Shown here piece after piece: positions 8,943-16,943 of a stretch of 22,000 nucleotides of DNA. Positions within the stretch are counted from its first letter, which is position 1, and every line of letters starts with the position of its first letter. Both the position numbers and the translations under genes were made by a program. The stretch lies in NCBI GenBank assembly GCA_005798925.1, contig SYID01000205.1:1-22000 (forward strand). The letters are read 5' to 3'. The notes beneath the pieces were generated by a model. That model was not told the origin of the DNA. It made no database searches and saw only the letters and a program-made list of their open reading frames with translations. The DNA comes from Verrucomicrobiota bacterium (lineage in GTDB: Bacteria > Verrucomicrobiota > Verrucomicrobiia > Opitutales > UBA953).

Positions 8943-9956
8943 CTACTTCCAGACATATGTCGTCCTGAGGAAGTAAGCGGTGTCGGTTTTGACCTGAGTC
9001 GGGAGAGGCTTGGAGCGGAAATCGTTGGCGACACCGATGCGCAAAGAGAGGGGGCCCGTGCTGCGCAAAATCGTCAGCCCGGTCTCATGACGGACGTAAT
9101 AATCGCCCGTGACCTGGAACGAAGGGACGAAGCTCAAGGAAGTATCCCATGCCGCCCAGCCCAGCTCGCGGTTGAGGACGAGGCCGAAGTCGGCCGAAGG
9201 GGCGGAACGATCCGCCTGGTCGGCGGAGAACATCTCGAACCGATGTCCTAGGCCGGCGCGGACGTCGATCTTGCCCTTGGCGTCGGTGTGCAGGCGGAAA
9301 CCGACCCCGCCGGCGTTGACCGAGAAGAAGTCGATCTGCCGGGCGTTGTCGAAACCGGTGTCGGTGCGCAGATACCAATACATGATGTCCGTGGGATTGG
9401 TCTCGTACGATAGCGTGGCATGCAGATCGTCGGCCGAGATCTGATCCTGGGCCTCGGCGCGCATGAAGCGGACGCCGCCGATCAGGGTGTCGGCCTTGGT
9501 CACGCCCTTGGCGGAGAAGCCGGCGCTGAAGCCCGAACCCGCGACGACGCCGCTACGGCCCGAGACGTCCGCGTCCGCCTGCGTGACCCATTGCCGCCGC
9601 GCTCCGGCCTCGGAGGGACGCAACGACGGATCGCGCCAGAGCTCCAGCGTGCGATCCAAGGCGTTCGCTTCGGCGCCGCCCTGCGTGATGACGCGCCCCG
9701 CCGCGGCGCTGGCGACGCCTTTCGAGACGACCCCGCCGACGCTCACGGCGACCTCATCGTCGGTCACGAAGGCCTCCACTTGGGCGAGTTCGAGCCGCAG
9801 CAGGTTGGCCTGCCCGAGGGAAGGCGCCCGCATCTCGAGCACGCCGTCCGCGACGCGCTCGATCCGGCCTCGCAGGAAGGTGCCGTCCTTCATCGTCACG
9901 GTGTCGGCCAGGCACGCCGCCGGCAGCAGGAAGACAAACAGCCTCATGGAGGCCAT
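8943..9956 (-). CDS. DUF481-family outer-membrane beta-barrel protein
   Basis: A 337-residue exported protein. The N-terminus MASMRLFVFLLPAACLA is a short signal peptide; Met4 (start at 9947) is an equally good start. Residues 18-90 form a small beta domain (DTVTMKDGTFLRGRIERVAD, then a second VSVGGVVSKG repeat) that often precedes DUF481 in this kind of bacterium. Residues ~125-337 are alternating beta strands rich in Tyr, Phe and Gly (TDIMYWYLRTDTGFD, FFSVNAGGVGFRLHTD, YYVRHETGLTI), ending in an aromatic-rich TTYVWK strand as in outer-membrane barrels. E. coli YdiY belongs to this family, which is described only as salt-induced or putative outer-membrane protein. Substrate is unknown. It is upstream of glnN on the same strand but separated by a regulated-looking gap, and is divergent from hemY across 55 bp. 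Confidence 0.8.
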   Translation of the reverse strand: MASMRLFVFLLPAACLADTVTMKDGTFLRGRIERVADGVLEMRAPSLGQANLLRLELAQVEAFVTDDEVAVSVGGVVSKGVASAAAGRVITQGGAEANALDRTLELWRDPSLRPSEAGARRQWVTQADADVSGRSGVVAGSGFSAGFSAKGVTKADTLIGGVRFMRAEAQDQISADDLHATLSYETNPTDIMYWYLRTDTGFDNARQIDFFSVNAGGVGFRLHTDAKGKIDVRAGLGHRFEMFSADQADRSAPSADFGLVLNRELGWAAWDTSLSFVPSFQVTGDYYVRHETGLTILRSTGPLSLRIGVANDFRSKPLPTQVKTDTAYFLRTTYVWK

Positions 9957-10011
9957 GACAGCACGCCGCCCGCAGGGTTGCCAACCTAATGATTCAAGTT
10001 AGCGTCCCGGC

Positions 10012-11355
10012 ATGTTGCTCGACGCCGTCATCCTCGGGGCCGGCCCGGCCGGCCTGGCCGTCGCCCACGCCTTGGCCAGGCGGGGCGCCGCGACGCGCGT
10101 CATCGAGCCGGCAGGGCGCGTCGGCGGCTCGATCCGGACGATCCGGGAAGACGGCTGGCTCGTCGAGACCGGCCCGAACACCCTGCAGCTCGAAGGGCCG
10201 GAAGACGCCGCGCTGCTCGCCGCCTATGGGCTGGCCGGACAGGTGCAGGCCGCGGACATGCGGGCGGCCCGGCGGTTCATCTTCGCCCGCGGCCAGCTCC
10301 ACGGTCTCGGGGCCAATCCGCTTTCGCTGTTCGCCTCCGGCCTGCTGAGCTGGCGCGGCCGGCTGCGGCTCCTGGCCGAACCATTCGTCCGCCGCGGCGG
10401 CGCGCCCGGCGAGACCGTGGCGGCCTTCGCGGCGCGCCGTTTCGGCGCCGAAGCGGCCGCGATGCTGATGGACCCGGTCGTGTCCGGCGTCCATGCCGGC
10501 GATCCGTCGCGCCTCGTGATGTCCGCCTGCTTCCCGCGCGTCCACGCGCTGGAAACGAGCCACGGCTCGGTGCTGCGCGGACTGATGAGCGGGCCGCGCG
10601 CCGCCCGTCAGGTCGTCGGCTTCCCGCAAGGGATGCAACAACTGGCCGAGGCGATGGCCGCGCCGCTGCGGGCCGCATCGCTCCGGCTGGGCTGCGTGAC
10701 GACTTCGCTGCGCCGAGACCGCCGAGGCTGGCAGGTCGCCTGGCGCGGCGCCGACGGCGGCGAGGAAGGCGCCACGGCCCGCCACCTCGTCGTGACGGCG
10801 CCTTCGTGGCAGTGGGCTTCGCTCCCCTTCGACGAGACCGTCGCGCCCTTTCTCCGCGAATGGGAACACGCAGCCGCCCCGCCGGTCACGGTCGTGGCCC
10901 GCGGCTATGCCCGCGCCGACGTTCCCCACGCGCTCGACGGCTTCGGCTACCTGACGCCGGGCGGCGAAGGCCGCGAGGTGCTCGGCTGCCTCTTCCCTTC
11001 GTCCGTCCTCCCGGCGCGCGCGCCGGCGGACGCGGTTCTCCTGTGCTGCTTCATCGGCGGAGCCCGCCGGCCGGAACTCGCGCGCCGACCGGATCCGGAG
11101 CTCCGCGCCCTCGTGGACCAGGAGCTGGCCGACACGCTGGGCGTCCGCGCGGCGCCGCGCAAGGAGTGGATCCAGCGCTGGGATCCGGCGATCCCGCAAT
11201 ACGACGCCGGCCAGGGCCGGCGCGAAGAAGCGCTCGCGCGCGCCGAAGCCGCTCACCCCGGCCTGCGCTTCCACGGCGCCTTCCGCGGCGGGATCTCGCT
11301 GATGCATGCGATCCGCGGCGGCGACGAACTAGGCCGGGAGCTCGCCGGAGCCTAG
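10012..11355 (+). CDS. hemY: Oxygen-dependent protoporphyrinogen oxidase
   Basis: A 447-residue FAD-dependent oxidase of the HemY/PPOX type, converting protoporphyrinogen IX to protoporphyrin IX in haem synthesis at the membrane face. The N-terminal dinucleotide-binding motif is LGAGPAGLAVAHAL with GxGxxG at residues 9-14, acidic Glu32 at the end of the second strand and the family motif GRVGGSIRT (35-43). The substrate-domain phrase ETGPNTLQ is typical of PPOX, and GAFRGGISLMHAI (422-434) is the C-terminal FAD-contact motif. The length is normal. The ATG at 10012 has no Shine-Dalgarno; the 55-bp gap to the divergent DUF481 gene must hold both promoters, but none is clear. It ends 7 bp from the convergent MFS gene with no visible terminator. 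No other haem genes are in the window. Confidence 0.92.
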   Translation: MLLDAVILGAGPAGLAVAHALARRGAATRVIEPAGRVGGSIRTIREDGWLVETGPNTLQLEGPEDAALLAAYGLAGQVQAADMRAARRFIFARGQLHGLGANPLSLFASGLLSWRGRLRLLAEPFVRRGGAPGETVAAFAARRFGAEAAAMLMDPVVSGVHAGDPSRLVMSACFPRVHALETSHGSVLRGLMSGPRAARQVVGFPQGMQQLAEAMAAPLRAASLRLGCVTTSLRRDRRGWQVAWRGADGGEEGATARHLVVTAPSWQWASLPFDETVAPFLREWEHAAAPPVTVVARGYARADVPHALDGFGYLTPGGEGREVLGCLFPSSVLPARAPADAVLLCCFIGGARRPELARRPDPELRALVDQELADTLGVRAAPRKEWIQRWDPAIPQYDAGQGRREEALARAEAAHPGLRFHGAFRGGISLMHAIRGGDELGRELAGA

Positions 11356-11362
11356 GCCGGGC

Positions 11363-12709
11363 TCAGGCGTCGGCCCGGCGGAGATCGGGATCGGGGAGGC
11401 CGCGGACGATCCAGATCGCCGGCAGCATGAGCAAGGCCCCGCCGAGGTAGACCCAGAAGTGGGAGCCGAAATGGAAGTACAGCAACGCCGCCGTCACCGG
11501 ACCGACCACGCGAGCGAGCGAGCCGGCGGACCGCAGGATACCGAGGTTACGCCCTTGTTCCGAGGCGTCGGAATAGAGGGAAACGAGCGCCGAGACGCTC
11601 GGCAGGATCAAGCCCGTCGCGAAGGAGATGAGCCCGAGCCCGAGATAGAAGGAGGTCTTGGCCCCGTCGCCGTCCGCCGCGAGCGCGGGCGGGATCAGCG
11701 CGACCCAGAGGAACGCGCCGGCCGCGATGAGCATGCCCAGCATGACGACCTTGCGCTGGCCAAGACGCTTCACGAGCTGACGGGCGAGACCTTGGGCGAA
11801 GATCATGCAGGCGCCGTTGAAGAGGAAGAGCCAGGCGTTGTCGCGCGGGCTGTAGGCGAACAACGCCAGCGTCAGGAAGACGATGGTGTTCTCCATGCCC
11901 GTGAAGGCGATCTGGTAGACCAGGTTCGCGAAGGAGGTGCGTCGCACCGCGGAGGAGCGGACCTGGGCCAGGTCGAAGACCGACGGACGCCTGGCGTCGG
12001 CCAGAGCGCGTCGCTGGGGCGGCAGGGTCTCGGGGAAGAAACGCACGACCAGGAGATAGTTGAGGAAGGCGAGCGAAGCGGCGATGACGGCGGGCACCGA
12101 GAAAGGATTCAGCCCGAAGGAACCCGTCGCGGCGGAATGGGCGAACTGGAAGCCGGCCGCGAGGCCGCCGATGACGGGACCGAACACGAAACCCAGGCCG
12201 ATGGCGACGCCCACCACGGCCATGCCTTTGGTCCGCTCCTTCTCGTCGGTGACGTCGGCCGCGGCGGCGCTGGCGACCGCGATGTTGCCGGCCAGCATGC
12301 CCGAGACGAGGCGCGTGGCGACGACCACCCAGAACTGCGCGGCGAAGACCCAGAGCAGATAGGACAGAGCGTTGCCGGCGAGCGTGATCGTCAGGATCCG
12401 CCGCCGGCCGATCCGGTCCGACCAAGCCCCCCAGATCGGCGAGAAGACGAACTGCAGCAGGGAATAAAGCGTGCTGAGGAGGCCTCCGAAAAGGACGGTC
12501 TTCTTGAAGACGGTGTCGCCGCCCATCCATTCGGCGGCCGCGTTCATGGAGCCGATCAGGGTGCCGGACGAGCCCTCGGCACGGATATAATGGTCGAGCA
12601 GGTGCGGGAACAGCGGGATGATGATGCTGAAGCCCACGATGTCCATGAAGACCGTCAGGAAGATGAGTCCGAGGATGCGGCGCTGGGGCAGGACGACAGG
12701 GGCGGACAT
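11363..12709 (-). CDS. MFS transporter, TetA-like drug:proton antiporter group
   Basis: A 448-residue inner-membrane carrier with about 12 hydrophobic segments. The first is FLTVFMDIVGFSIIIPLFPH, a sequence typical of the tetracycline-resistance/multidrug group of the major facilitator superfamily. Motif A between segments 2 and 3 reads GAWSDRIGRRRIL (94-106). Later VSGMLAGNIAVASAAAADVT and GLGFVFGPVIGGLAAG resemble the motif C region of exporters. The substrate cannot be told; export of a small molecule by proton exchange is likely. An insert after the first segment (about 43-70, with EWMGGDTVFKK) enlarges the first periplasmic loop. The ATG at 12709 is chosen because the membrane protein begins there; the frame stays open upstream without plausible protein. 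It converges with hemY and is divergent from the DUF362-like gene. Confidence 0.9.
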   Translation of the reverse strand: MSAPVVLPQRRILGLIFLTVFMDIVGFSIIIPLFPHLLDHYIRAEGSSGTLIGSMNAAAEWMGGDTVFKKTVLFGGLLSTLYSLLQFVFSPIWGAWSDRIGRRRILTITLAGNALSYLLWVFAAQFWVVVATRLVSGMLAGNIAVASAAAADVTDEKERTKGMAVVGVAIGLGFVFGPVIGGLAAGFQFAHSAATGSFGLNPFSVPAVIAASLAFLNYLLVVRFFPETLPPQRRALADARRPSVFDLAQVRSSAVRRTSFANLVYQIAFTGMENTIVFLTLALFAYSPRDNAWLFLFNGACMIFAQGLARQLVKRLGQRKVVMLGMLIAAGAFLWVALIPPALAADGDGAKTSFYLGLGLISFATGLILPSVSALVSLYSDASEQGRNLGILRSAGSLARVVGPVTAALLYFHFGSHFWVYLGGALLMLPAIWIVRGLPDPDLRRADA

Positions 12710-12793
12710 GGGCCTCACGATGGGGCCTCGCCCTTCCCGTGCAAACAAAACAGCGGCTTGCGGCGGGGCAGGCCGGCGGCGAAGATGAGTCCT

Positions 12794-13795
12794 ATGCGCA
12801 CCTTCGCCGCCCTCGCCTTGGTCCTCGTCGGCTCCGTCGCGGGCGTCGCCGCGACCGACCCCAAGCTCCTGCTCCTCGAGCAGAAGCTCGGCGGCTTCGC
12901 CGACGCGGAATACGCGACGGCGGTCGAACGCACCCTCGGGGAGTTCGAGAGCCGGACGGGCGTCCTGCTCCGCCCGGCCGACCTGCGTCGCTGCGGGCTC
13001 AAGCTTTCCGCGGAAGGCGGCGCGGGCTTGTCCACGCCCAAGCCGCTGGTCCGGGCCGTGACGGCGGCGCTGATGCGCCGCGGTTTCGCCCAGCAGTCCA
13101 TCACGCTCTGCGACGCCAAGCCCGACAACCTCCGCCAGGCCGGCTTCCTGCCGCCGCTCACGACGCAAAGCCAGCAGTTCGAAGGCTTCCCGGTCCAGGC
13201 ATGGGAGAACCTTGCGCCGGCCTGGGCCGGCGAGAGCCAGCTACGCTACGAGAACCAGGTGATGCCCCGGCCGGGCTCCCAGAACGTGCCGTGGGGCGAC
13301 GCGCGCGTGAGCGTGCTGCCGAAGACGCTCGTGGACGAGGTCGACTTCTGGATCAACCTGCCGGTGCTCAGCGACAGCAAGGCCCTGGGCGTGCACGGCG
13401 CGCTGGCCGCGGCCTCCCTGGGCAACATGGCCAACGCCGAACGCTTCCTCGACAATCCTTTCAACGCCTCGAAGGCCGCGGTGGAGGTCTGCGCCATCCC
13501 CAAGCTGGCGAAACGCAACGTGCTGACGCTGCTCTCGCTCGAACGTTATCAGGTGCTCGGCGGGCCGGGCTTCGACGCGAGCTGGTGCCGCTCCGAGAAG
13601 ACGTTGCTGGGCAGCGCCAACCCCGTCATCATCGACTTCATCGGGCTGCAGAAGATCAACGCCGGCCGCGCCGCCAGCGGCGTCGCGACGATCCACCCGG
13701 AGCCGCCGATCTTCACCGCCGCCAACGCCGGCGAGATCCGGCTGGGCACCTGCCGCCCCGCCGACATCACGCTCGTCCGCCTGCCGGCGCCTTAG
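12794..13795 (+). CDS. Secreted DUF362-like protein
   Basis: A 333-residue protein with a signal peptide (MRTFAALALVLVGSVAGVAA, cleavage near residue 20). An alternative ATG three codons upstream (12785) is possible. The middle resembles DUF362: DFWINLPVLSDSKALGVHGA matches the family's 'NLPxLKxHxxxGVTxALKN' block, and ANPVIIDFIGLQKINAGR matches its 'DPVAxDxxxxxxxG' block. In known DUF362 proteins the first block usually has Lys and His; here Ser-Asp-Ser-Lys is seen. The family's biochemical role is not established, although some members carry iron-sulphur domains, which this one lacks. It is divergent from the MFS exporter (84-bp gap with no clear promoter). Its TAG stop overlaps the TAA of the convergent YndJ-like gene at 13793-13794. 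Confidence 0.72.
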   Translation: MRTFAALALVLVGSVAGVAATDPKLLLLEQKLGGFADAEYATAVERTLGEFESRTGVLLRPADLRRCGLKLSAEGGAGLSTPKPLVRAVTAALMRRGFAQQSITLCDAKPDNLRQAGFLPPLTTQSQQFEGFPVQAWENLAPAWAGESQLRYENQVMPRPGSQNVPWGDARVSVLPKTLVDEVDFWINLPVLSDSKALGVHGALAAASLGNMANAERFLDNPFNASKAAVEVCAIPKLAKRNVLTLLSLERYQVLGGPGFDASWCRSEKTLLGSANPVIIDFIGLQKINAGRAASGVATIHPEPPIFTAANAGEIRLGTCRPADITLVRLPAP

Positions 13796-15135
13796 GCCGC
13801 CACGCGACGCAGGGCGTCCGCGCCGGCGCGGAAAGCGGCGAGCTGGAAGCGACGGTAGACCGGCAGCCCGCACCAGACGAACCAGCGGCTGGGACGCACG
13901 TGATACGAGACGGTGAGGACGAGCGTTTCGCCCTCGCGCCTCACTTCGGCCCGCCAGACGCCGCGGCCATAATGGCGCCGCGTCGTCGCGTAGCCCAAGG
14001 CGACCCGTTCGGCCTCGGCCTCGACGACGTCGACCTCGACGATCGCGGGCAGCGACAAGGGGGCCAGGCCGGGCAGATTCGGGACGAACAGACCCAAGCC
14101 CAGCCTGTCGCCGACGCGCACCGCCCGGCCCTCGTCCTCGAATTGGGTCCTCCGGGCCATCACGTGAGCGGGATAGAAACGGTATCCGAGCAGGGCCGCC
14201 TTCACCCGCGCGAAGGCCTCCGGCGACCAAGCGCCGACCACCACGCGATGCGTGTCGGCGAAGACCGCGGTCGCGCGGTCGCCGGCCTCGACTGGCGTAT
14301 CAAGGTCGGGCGCCGGCGCGGCGACGTCGTCGAACGCCGGAGCCTGGGCGGCGAGCAGCAACGCGCCGAGCAGGTTGAGCGAGCCATGCACCGCCGCCAT
14401 CTGCGGGATGGTGAGATAGTCCCACCCGAAGGCGTGCGCGGCGGTGTAGCCGACGCCGAGCAGGAAACCAGGGACGAGACAGACGTAAGGCCACGGTCCG
14501 CGCCTGACGGGCATGAACGCCGCCCAGAGCAGGAAGCCCGCGGCGAAGACCACGGCGGCCGCGACTTCGACGGCGCCCGGCCGAAGCGGGTCCGTCCGCA
14601 GGGCGAAGCAAAGCGCGGTGGCCGGAGCGCCGGCCACATACAGCCATAGTCCAAGATCGCGCTGACGGCAGCGGGCGAGCGGACGTTCGCTGGCGGCCAT
14701 CGCCAACGGCAGCACCCCGAAGGTGATGGCGAAGTGCACCGTGGTCAGCGTGGCGAGCGGATCGGGGAAGCCGGCGAAAGTCCGATCATAGCGCGACCAG
14801 ATCCAGGCCGCCGCGGCCACCAACGGTCCGGTGGCGGAAAGCATCTCCAAGTAACGACGTGGCGCCGGCGCCAAGTCGTCGGCCAGGAACCGACGTAAGC
14901 CGTGCGCCCAGAGCCAAAGTGCGAAGAGGAACGCCGGCACGGAAGCCAAGGCCATGACGGGCCCGGGCTCGCCGGAGAAGACATAGGCCAAAATCCAGAC
15001 CCACAGGCCAGCCCGAGCGAGCCGGTTGAGCCACTGAGGGAATCCGCGATCGAGTTGCTGCGCCCAGACCAGCGCCTGCCAGAAGCAGAGCGCCGCGATG
15101 ATCGTGAACCAATCGACGGCAGCGAGGCGGTCCAT
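13792..15135 (-). CDS. YndJ-like membrane protein with C-terminal DUF1990 domain
   Basis: A 447-residue protein. The first ~275 residues hold about eight hydrophobic segments, starting WFTIIAALCFWQALVW and including LATLTTVHFAITFGVLPLAM and AAVHGSLNLLGALLLAA, in the manner of Bacillus YndJ. The soluble C-terminal part (about 285-447) resembles DUF1990, with FYPAHVMARRTQ, VRVGDRLGLGL, RVALGYATTRRHYGRG and SYHVRPSRWFVW, ending in a long helix. Both domain families lack a known biochemical function. It lies 73 bp downstream of mdh on the same strand, so read-through is possible, but no terminator or promoter was seen in 15136-15208. The ATG lacks a Shine-Dalgarno. Its stop codon overlaps that of the convergent DUF362-like gene. 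Confidence 0.75.
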   Translation of the reverse strand: MDRLAAVDWFTIIAALCFWQALVWAQQLDRGFPQWLNRLARAGLWVWILAYVFSGEPGPVMALASVPAFLFALWLWAHGLRRFLADDLAPAPRRYLEMLSATGPLVAAAAWIWSRYDRTFAGFPDPLATLTTVHFAITFGVLPLAMAASERPLARCRQRDLGLWLYVAGAPATALCFALRTDPLRPGAVEVAAAVVFAAGFLLWAAFMPVRRGPWPYVCLVPGFLLGVGYTAAHAFGWDYLTIPQMAAVHGSLNLLGALLLAAQAPAFDDVAAPAPDLDTPVEAGDRATAVFADTHRVVVGAWSPEAFARVKAALLGYRFYPAHVMARRTQFEDEGRAVRVGDRLGLGLFVPNLPGLAPLSLPAIVEVDVVEAEAERVALGYATTRRHYGRGVWRAEVRREGETLVLTVSYHVRPSRWFVWCGLPVYRRFQLAAFRAGADALRRVAA

Positions 15136-15208
15136 GGGGTCAGCCTAGGGGCGCCAAAAAGACGGTCAAGGGAGGTCCCTCGCCGCCTGTTGCTTCATAA
15201 GGCCGGCT

Positions 15209-16210
15209 TCAGAGCTTCAAGCCGAGGGCTTCGGAAGCCGTCGCGCGCTCTTCGAGCAACTCCTTCTCGGTGATCGCGATCTTCTCCTTGGAGAAGGCGT
15301 CGAGCGGCAGCCCCTGCACGATCTCCCAAGAGCCGTCGGCCTTGGTGCGGAGCGGGTAGCCGAACATGATGCCCGGGGCGATGCCGTAGTCGCCCTTGGA
15401 GAGCACGGCGACGGAATGCCAGTCGCCGGCCGGGGTCGGGAAGTGAAGGCTGCGCAGGGTGTCGAGGGCGGCGTTGGCGGCGGAGGCCGCCGAAGAGGCG
15501 CCGCGGGCCTTGATTACGGCCGCGCCGCGCTTCTGGACTTCGGGGACGAAGGTCTCCTTGAGCCAGGCGTGGTCGGTGATGACCTGGGTCGCCGGCTTGC
15601 CGCCGATGAGCGCGTTGGTGAAGTCCGGATACTGCGTCGAGGAGTGGTTGCCCCAGATGGCGACGTTCTTGACGACGGAGTTGTGCGCGCCGGCCTTGGC
15701 GGCGAGCTGCGACTTGGCGCGGTTCTCGTCGAGGCGGGTCATGGCGAAGAAGTTCTCGGCGGGCAGGCTGCCGGCGGAGCGCAGGGCGATGAGGGCGTTG
15801 GTGTTGCAGGGGTTGCCGACGACGAGGACCTTGACGGATTTCTTGGCGTTGCGCGCGATGGCTTCGCCTTGGCCGATGAAGATCTTGCCGTTGATGCCGA
15901 GCAGGTCCTTGCGCTCCATGCCGTCCTTGCGCGGGACCGCGCCGATGAGCAGGCACCAGTCGGCGTCCTTGAAGCCTTCGTTGAGGTCGCCGGTGGCGAC
16001 GACCTCGGTGAGGAGCGGGAACGCGCAGTCCTGCAGTTCCATCACCACGCCGGCGAGGGCGTTGAGGCCGGGGCCGACCTCGATGAGGTTGAGGGCGACC
16101 GGCTGGTCGGGGCCGAAGACGGCGCCGGAGGCGAGACGGAAGATGGCGGCGTAACCGATGTTGCCGGCGGCGCCGGTGACGGCGACGCGAATGGGGGACT
16201 TGGAGGCCAT
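15209..16210 (-). CDS. mdh: NAD-dependent malate dehydrogenase
   Basis: A 333-residue malate dehydrogenase interconverting malate and oxaloacetate in the TCA cycle. It belongs to the group resembling eukaryotic cytosolic MDH. The NAD-binding loop is TGAAGNIGY (12-20). Substrate-binding arginines are in VPRKDGMERKDLL (Arg94, Arg100) and TRLDENRA (Arg164). The catalytic pair is Asp161 and His189 (AIWGNHSSTQYPD), and VGNPCNTN (131-138) is a family marker. Eukaryotic-type proteins read TRLDHNRA where this reads TRLDENRA. The length is standard. The ATG at 16210 gives a normal N-terminus without a Shine-Dalgarno. It lies 48 bp after the exonuclease stop on the same strand, so it may be read from the dnaX operon or from its own promoter in that gap; none is obvious. 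Confidence 0.96.
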   Translation of the reverse strand: MASKSPIRVAVTGAAGNIGYAAIFRLASGAVFGPDQPVALNLIEVGPGLNALAGVVMELQDCAFPLLTEVVATGDLNEGFKDADWCLLIGAVPRKDGMERKDLLGINGKIFIGQGEAIARNAKKSVKVLVVGNPCNTNALIALRSAGSLPAENFFAMTRLDENRAKSQLAAKAGAHNSVVKNVAIWGNHSSTQYPDFTNALIGGKPATQVITDHAWLKETFVPEVQKRGAAVIKARGASSAASAANAALDTLRSLHFPTPAGDWHSVAVLSKGDYGIAPGIMFGYPLRTKADGSWEIVQGLPLDAFSKEKIAITEKELLEERATASEALGLKL

Positions 16211-16258
16211 GGGAGAAGGCCTATCTAGTTGGGCCCGCCCCCGGGAGTGAAGCGGAAA

Positions 16259-16939
16259 CTAAAGCCCGAGTTCCCCTTGCATGAGGTCATCAGCCGCCGG
16301 CGCCGACATGCTGTCGCGAACTAATTGCGACAAAGACGCCGCGGAGCGCCCATCCTGGCCGCAGAGCGCCCGGAGCACCAAGGCGGCGGCCAGCGCGTCG
16401 TAGAGAGCGCAGTGGTAACGCCGGCGGCCGGACGGACAATGGTCGGCCGACAGCTCGTCCAGCCGGGAGCCCAACCGAAGGGCCGCGACCAAGGCGCCCA
16501 GACGGAAATCGCCGAGCGACGGAGCCCAGGCCCGGGCCAGCCGGCAGGTGTCGATCCAAGGCCCCCACTCGGCGACCTCGGCGGACTCCCCGACGAACCC
16601 CGGGACGACCGAGGGCCGCGACCAGGTGCCGCGCAACAGGCCGGATTCGACCGAGGCATTATGAGCGGCCAGCAGACCCGTCCGGCGGAGGCCCACCCAG
16701 CGGTCCCATTCGGACTCGAAGGGCGGACGTCCCTTGAGCTCCTTGGCGCCGAGTCCGTGGCACTGGGTATCGATGGCGGGCACCGGCACGCGCGAGGCGT
16801 GCAGGCTCGTGGCGGCGGCGACGATTTCGCCGCCGAGCAAGGTGGCGACGCCGAATTCGACCACGCCGGTGCGGGCGCTGCCTTCGAAGTCGACGACGTG
16901 GATCGGGACCGAAGACCAGGCGAGGGCGACAGGGCTCAT
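16259..16939 (-). CDS. DEDDh-family 3'-5' exonuclease (DnaQ-like)
   Basis: A 226-residue protein with the motifs of the DnaQ/RNase T exonuclease fold, which removes nucleotides from 3' ends with two metal ions. Exo I is VVDFEGS (Asp17, Glu19). A CHGLGAKEL stretch (60-68) stands where many members have 'HGIT'. Exo II reads AHNASVESGL (92-101), with Glu98 where the usual HNAxFD motif has Asp. Exo III is HCALYDALA (His176, Asp181; H-x4-D). The short C-terminal tail is Ser/Ala-rich. The Asp-to-Glu change may still bind metal but is unusual. It starts 4 bp after the stop of the HrpB-type helicase and is the last gene of the tight dnaX cluster, suggesting a role in DNA repair or RNA processing. DNA or RNA substrate cannot be told. 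Confidence 0.82.
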   Translation of the reverse strand: MSPVALAWSSVPIHVVDFEGSARTGVVEFGVATLLGGEIVAAATSLHASRVPVPAIDTQCHGLGAKELKGRPPFESEWDRWVGLRRTGLLAAHNASVESGLLRGTWSRPSVVPGFVGESAEVAEWGPWIDTCRLARAWAPSLGDFRLGALVAALRLGSRLDELSADHCPSGRRRYHCALYDALAAALVLRALCGQDGRSAASLSQLVRDSMSAPAADDLMQGELGL

Positions 16940-16943
16940 GGGT

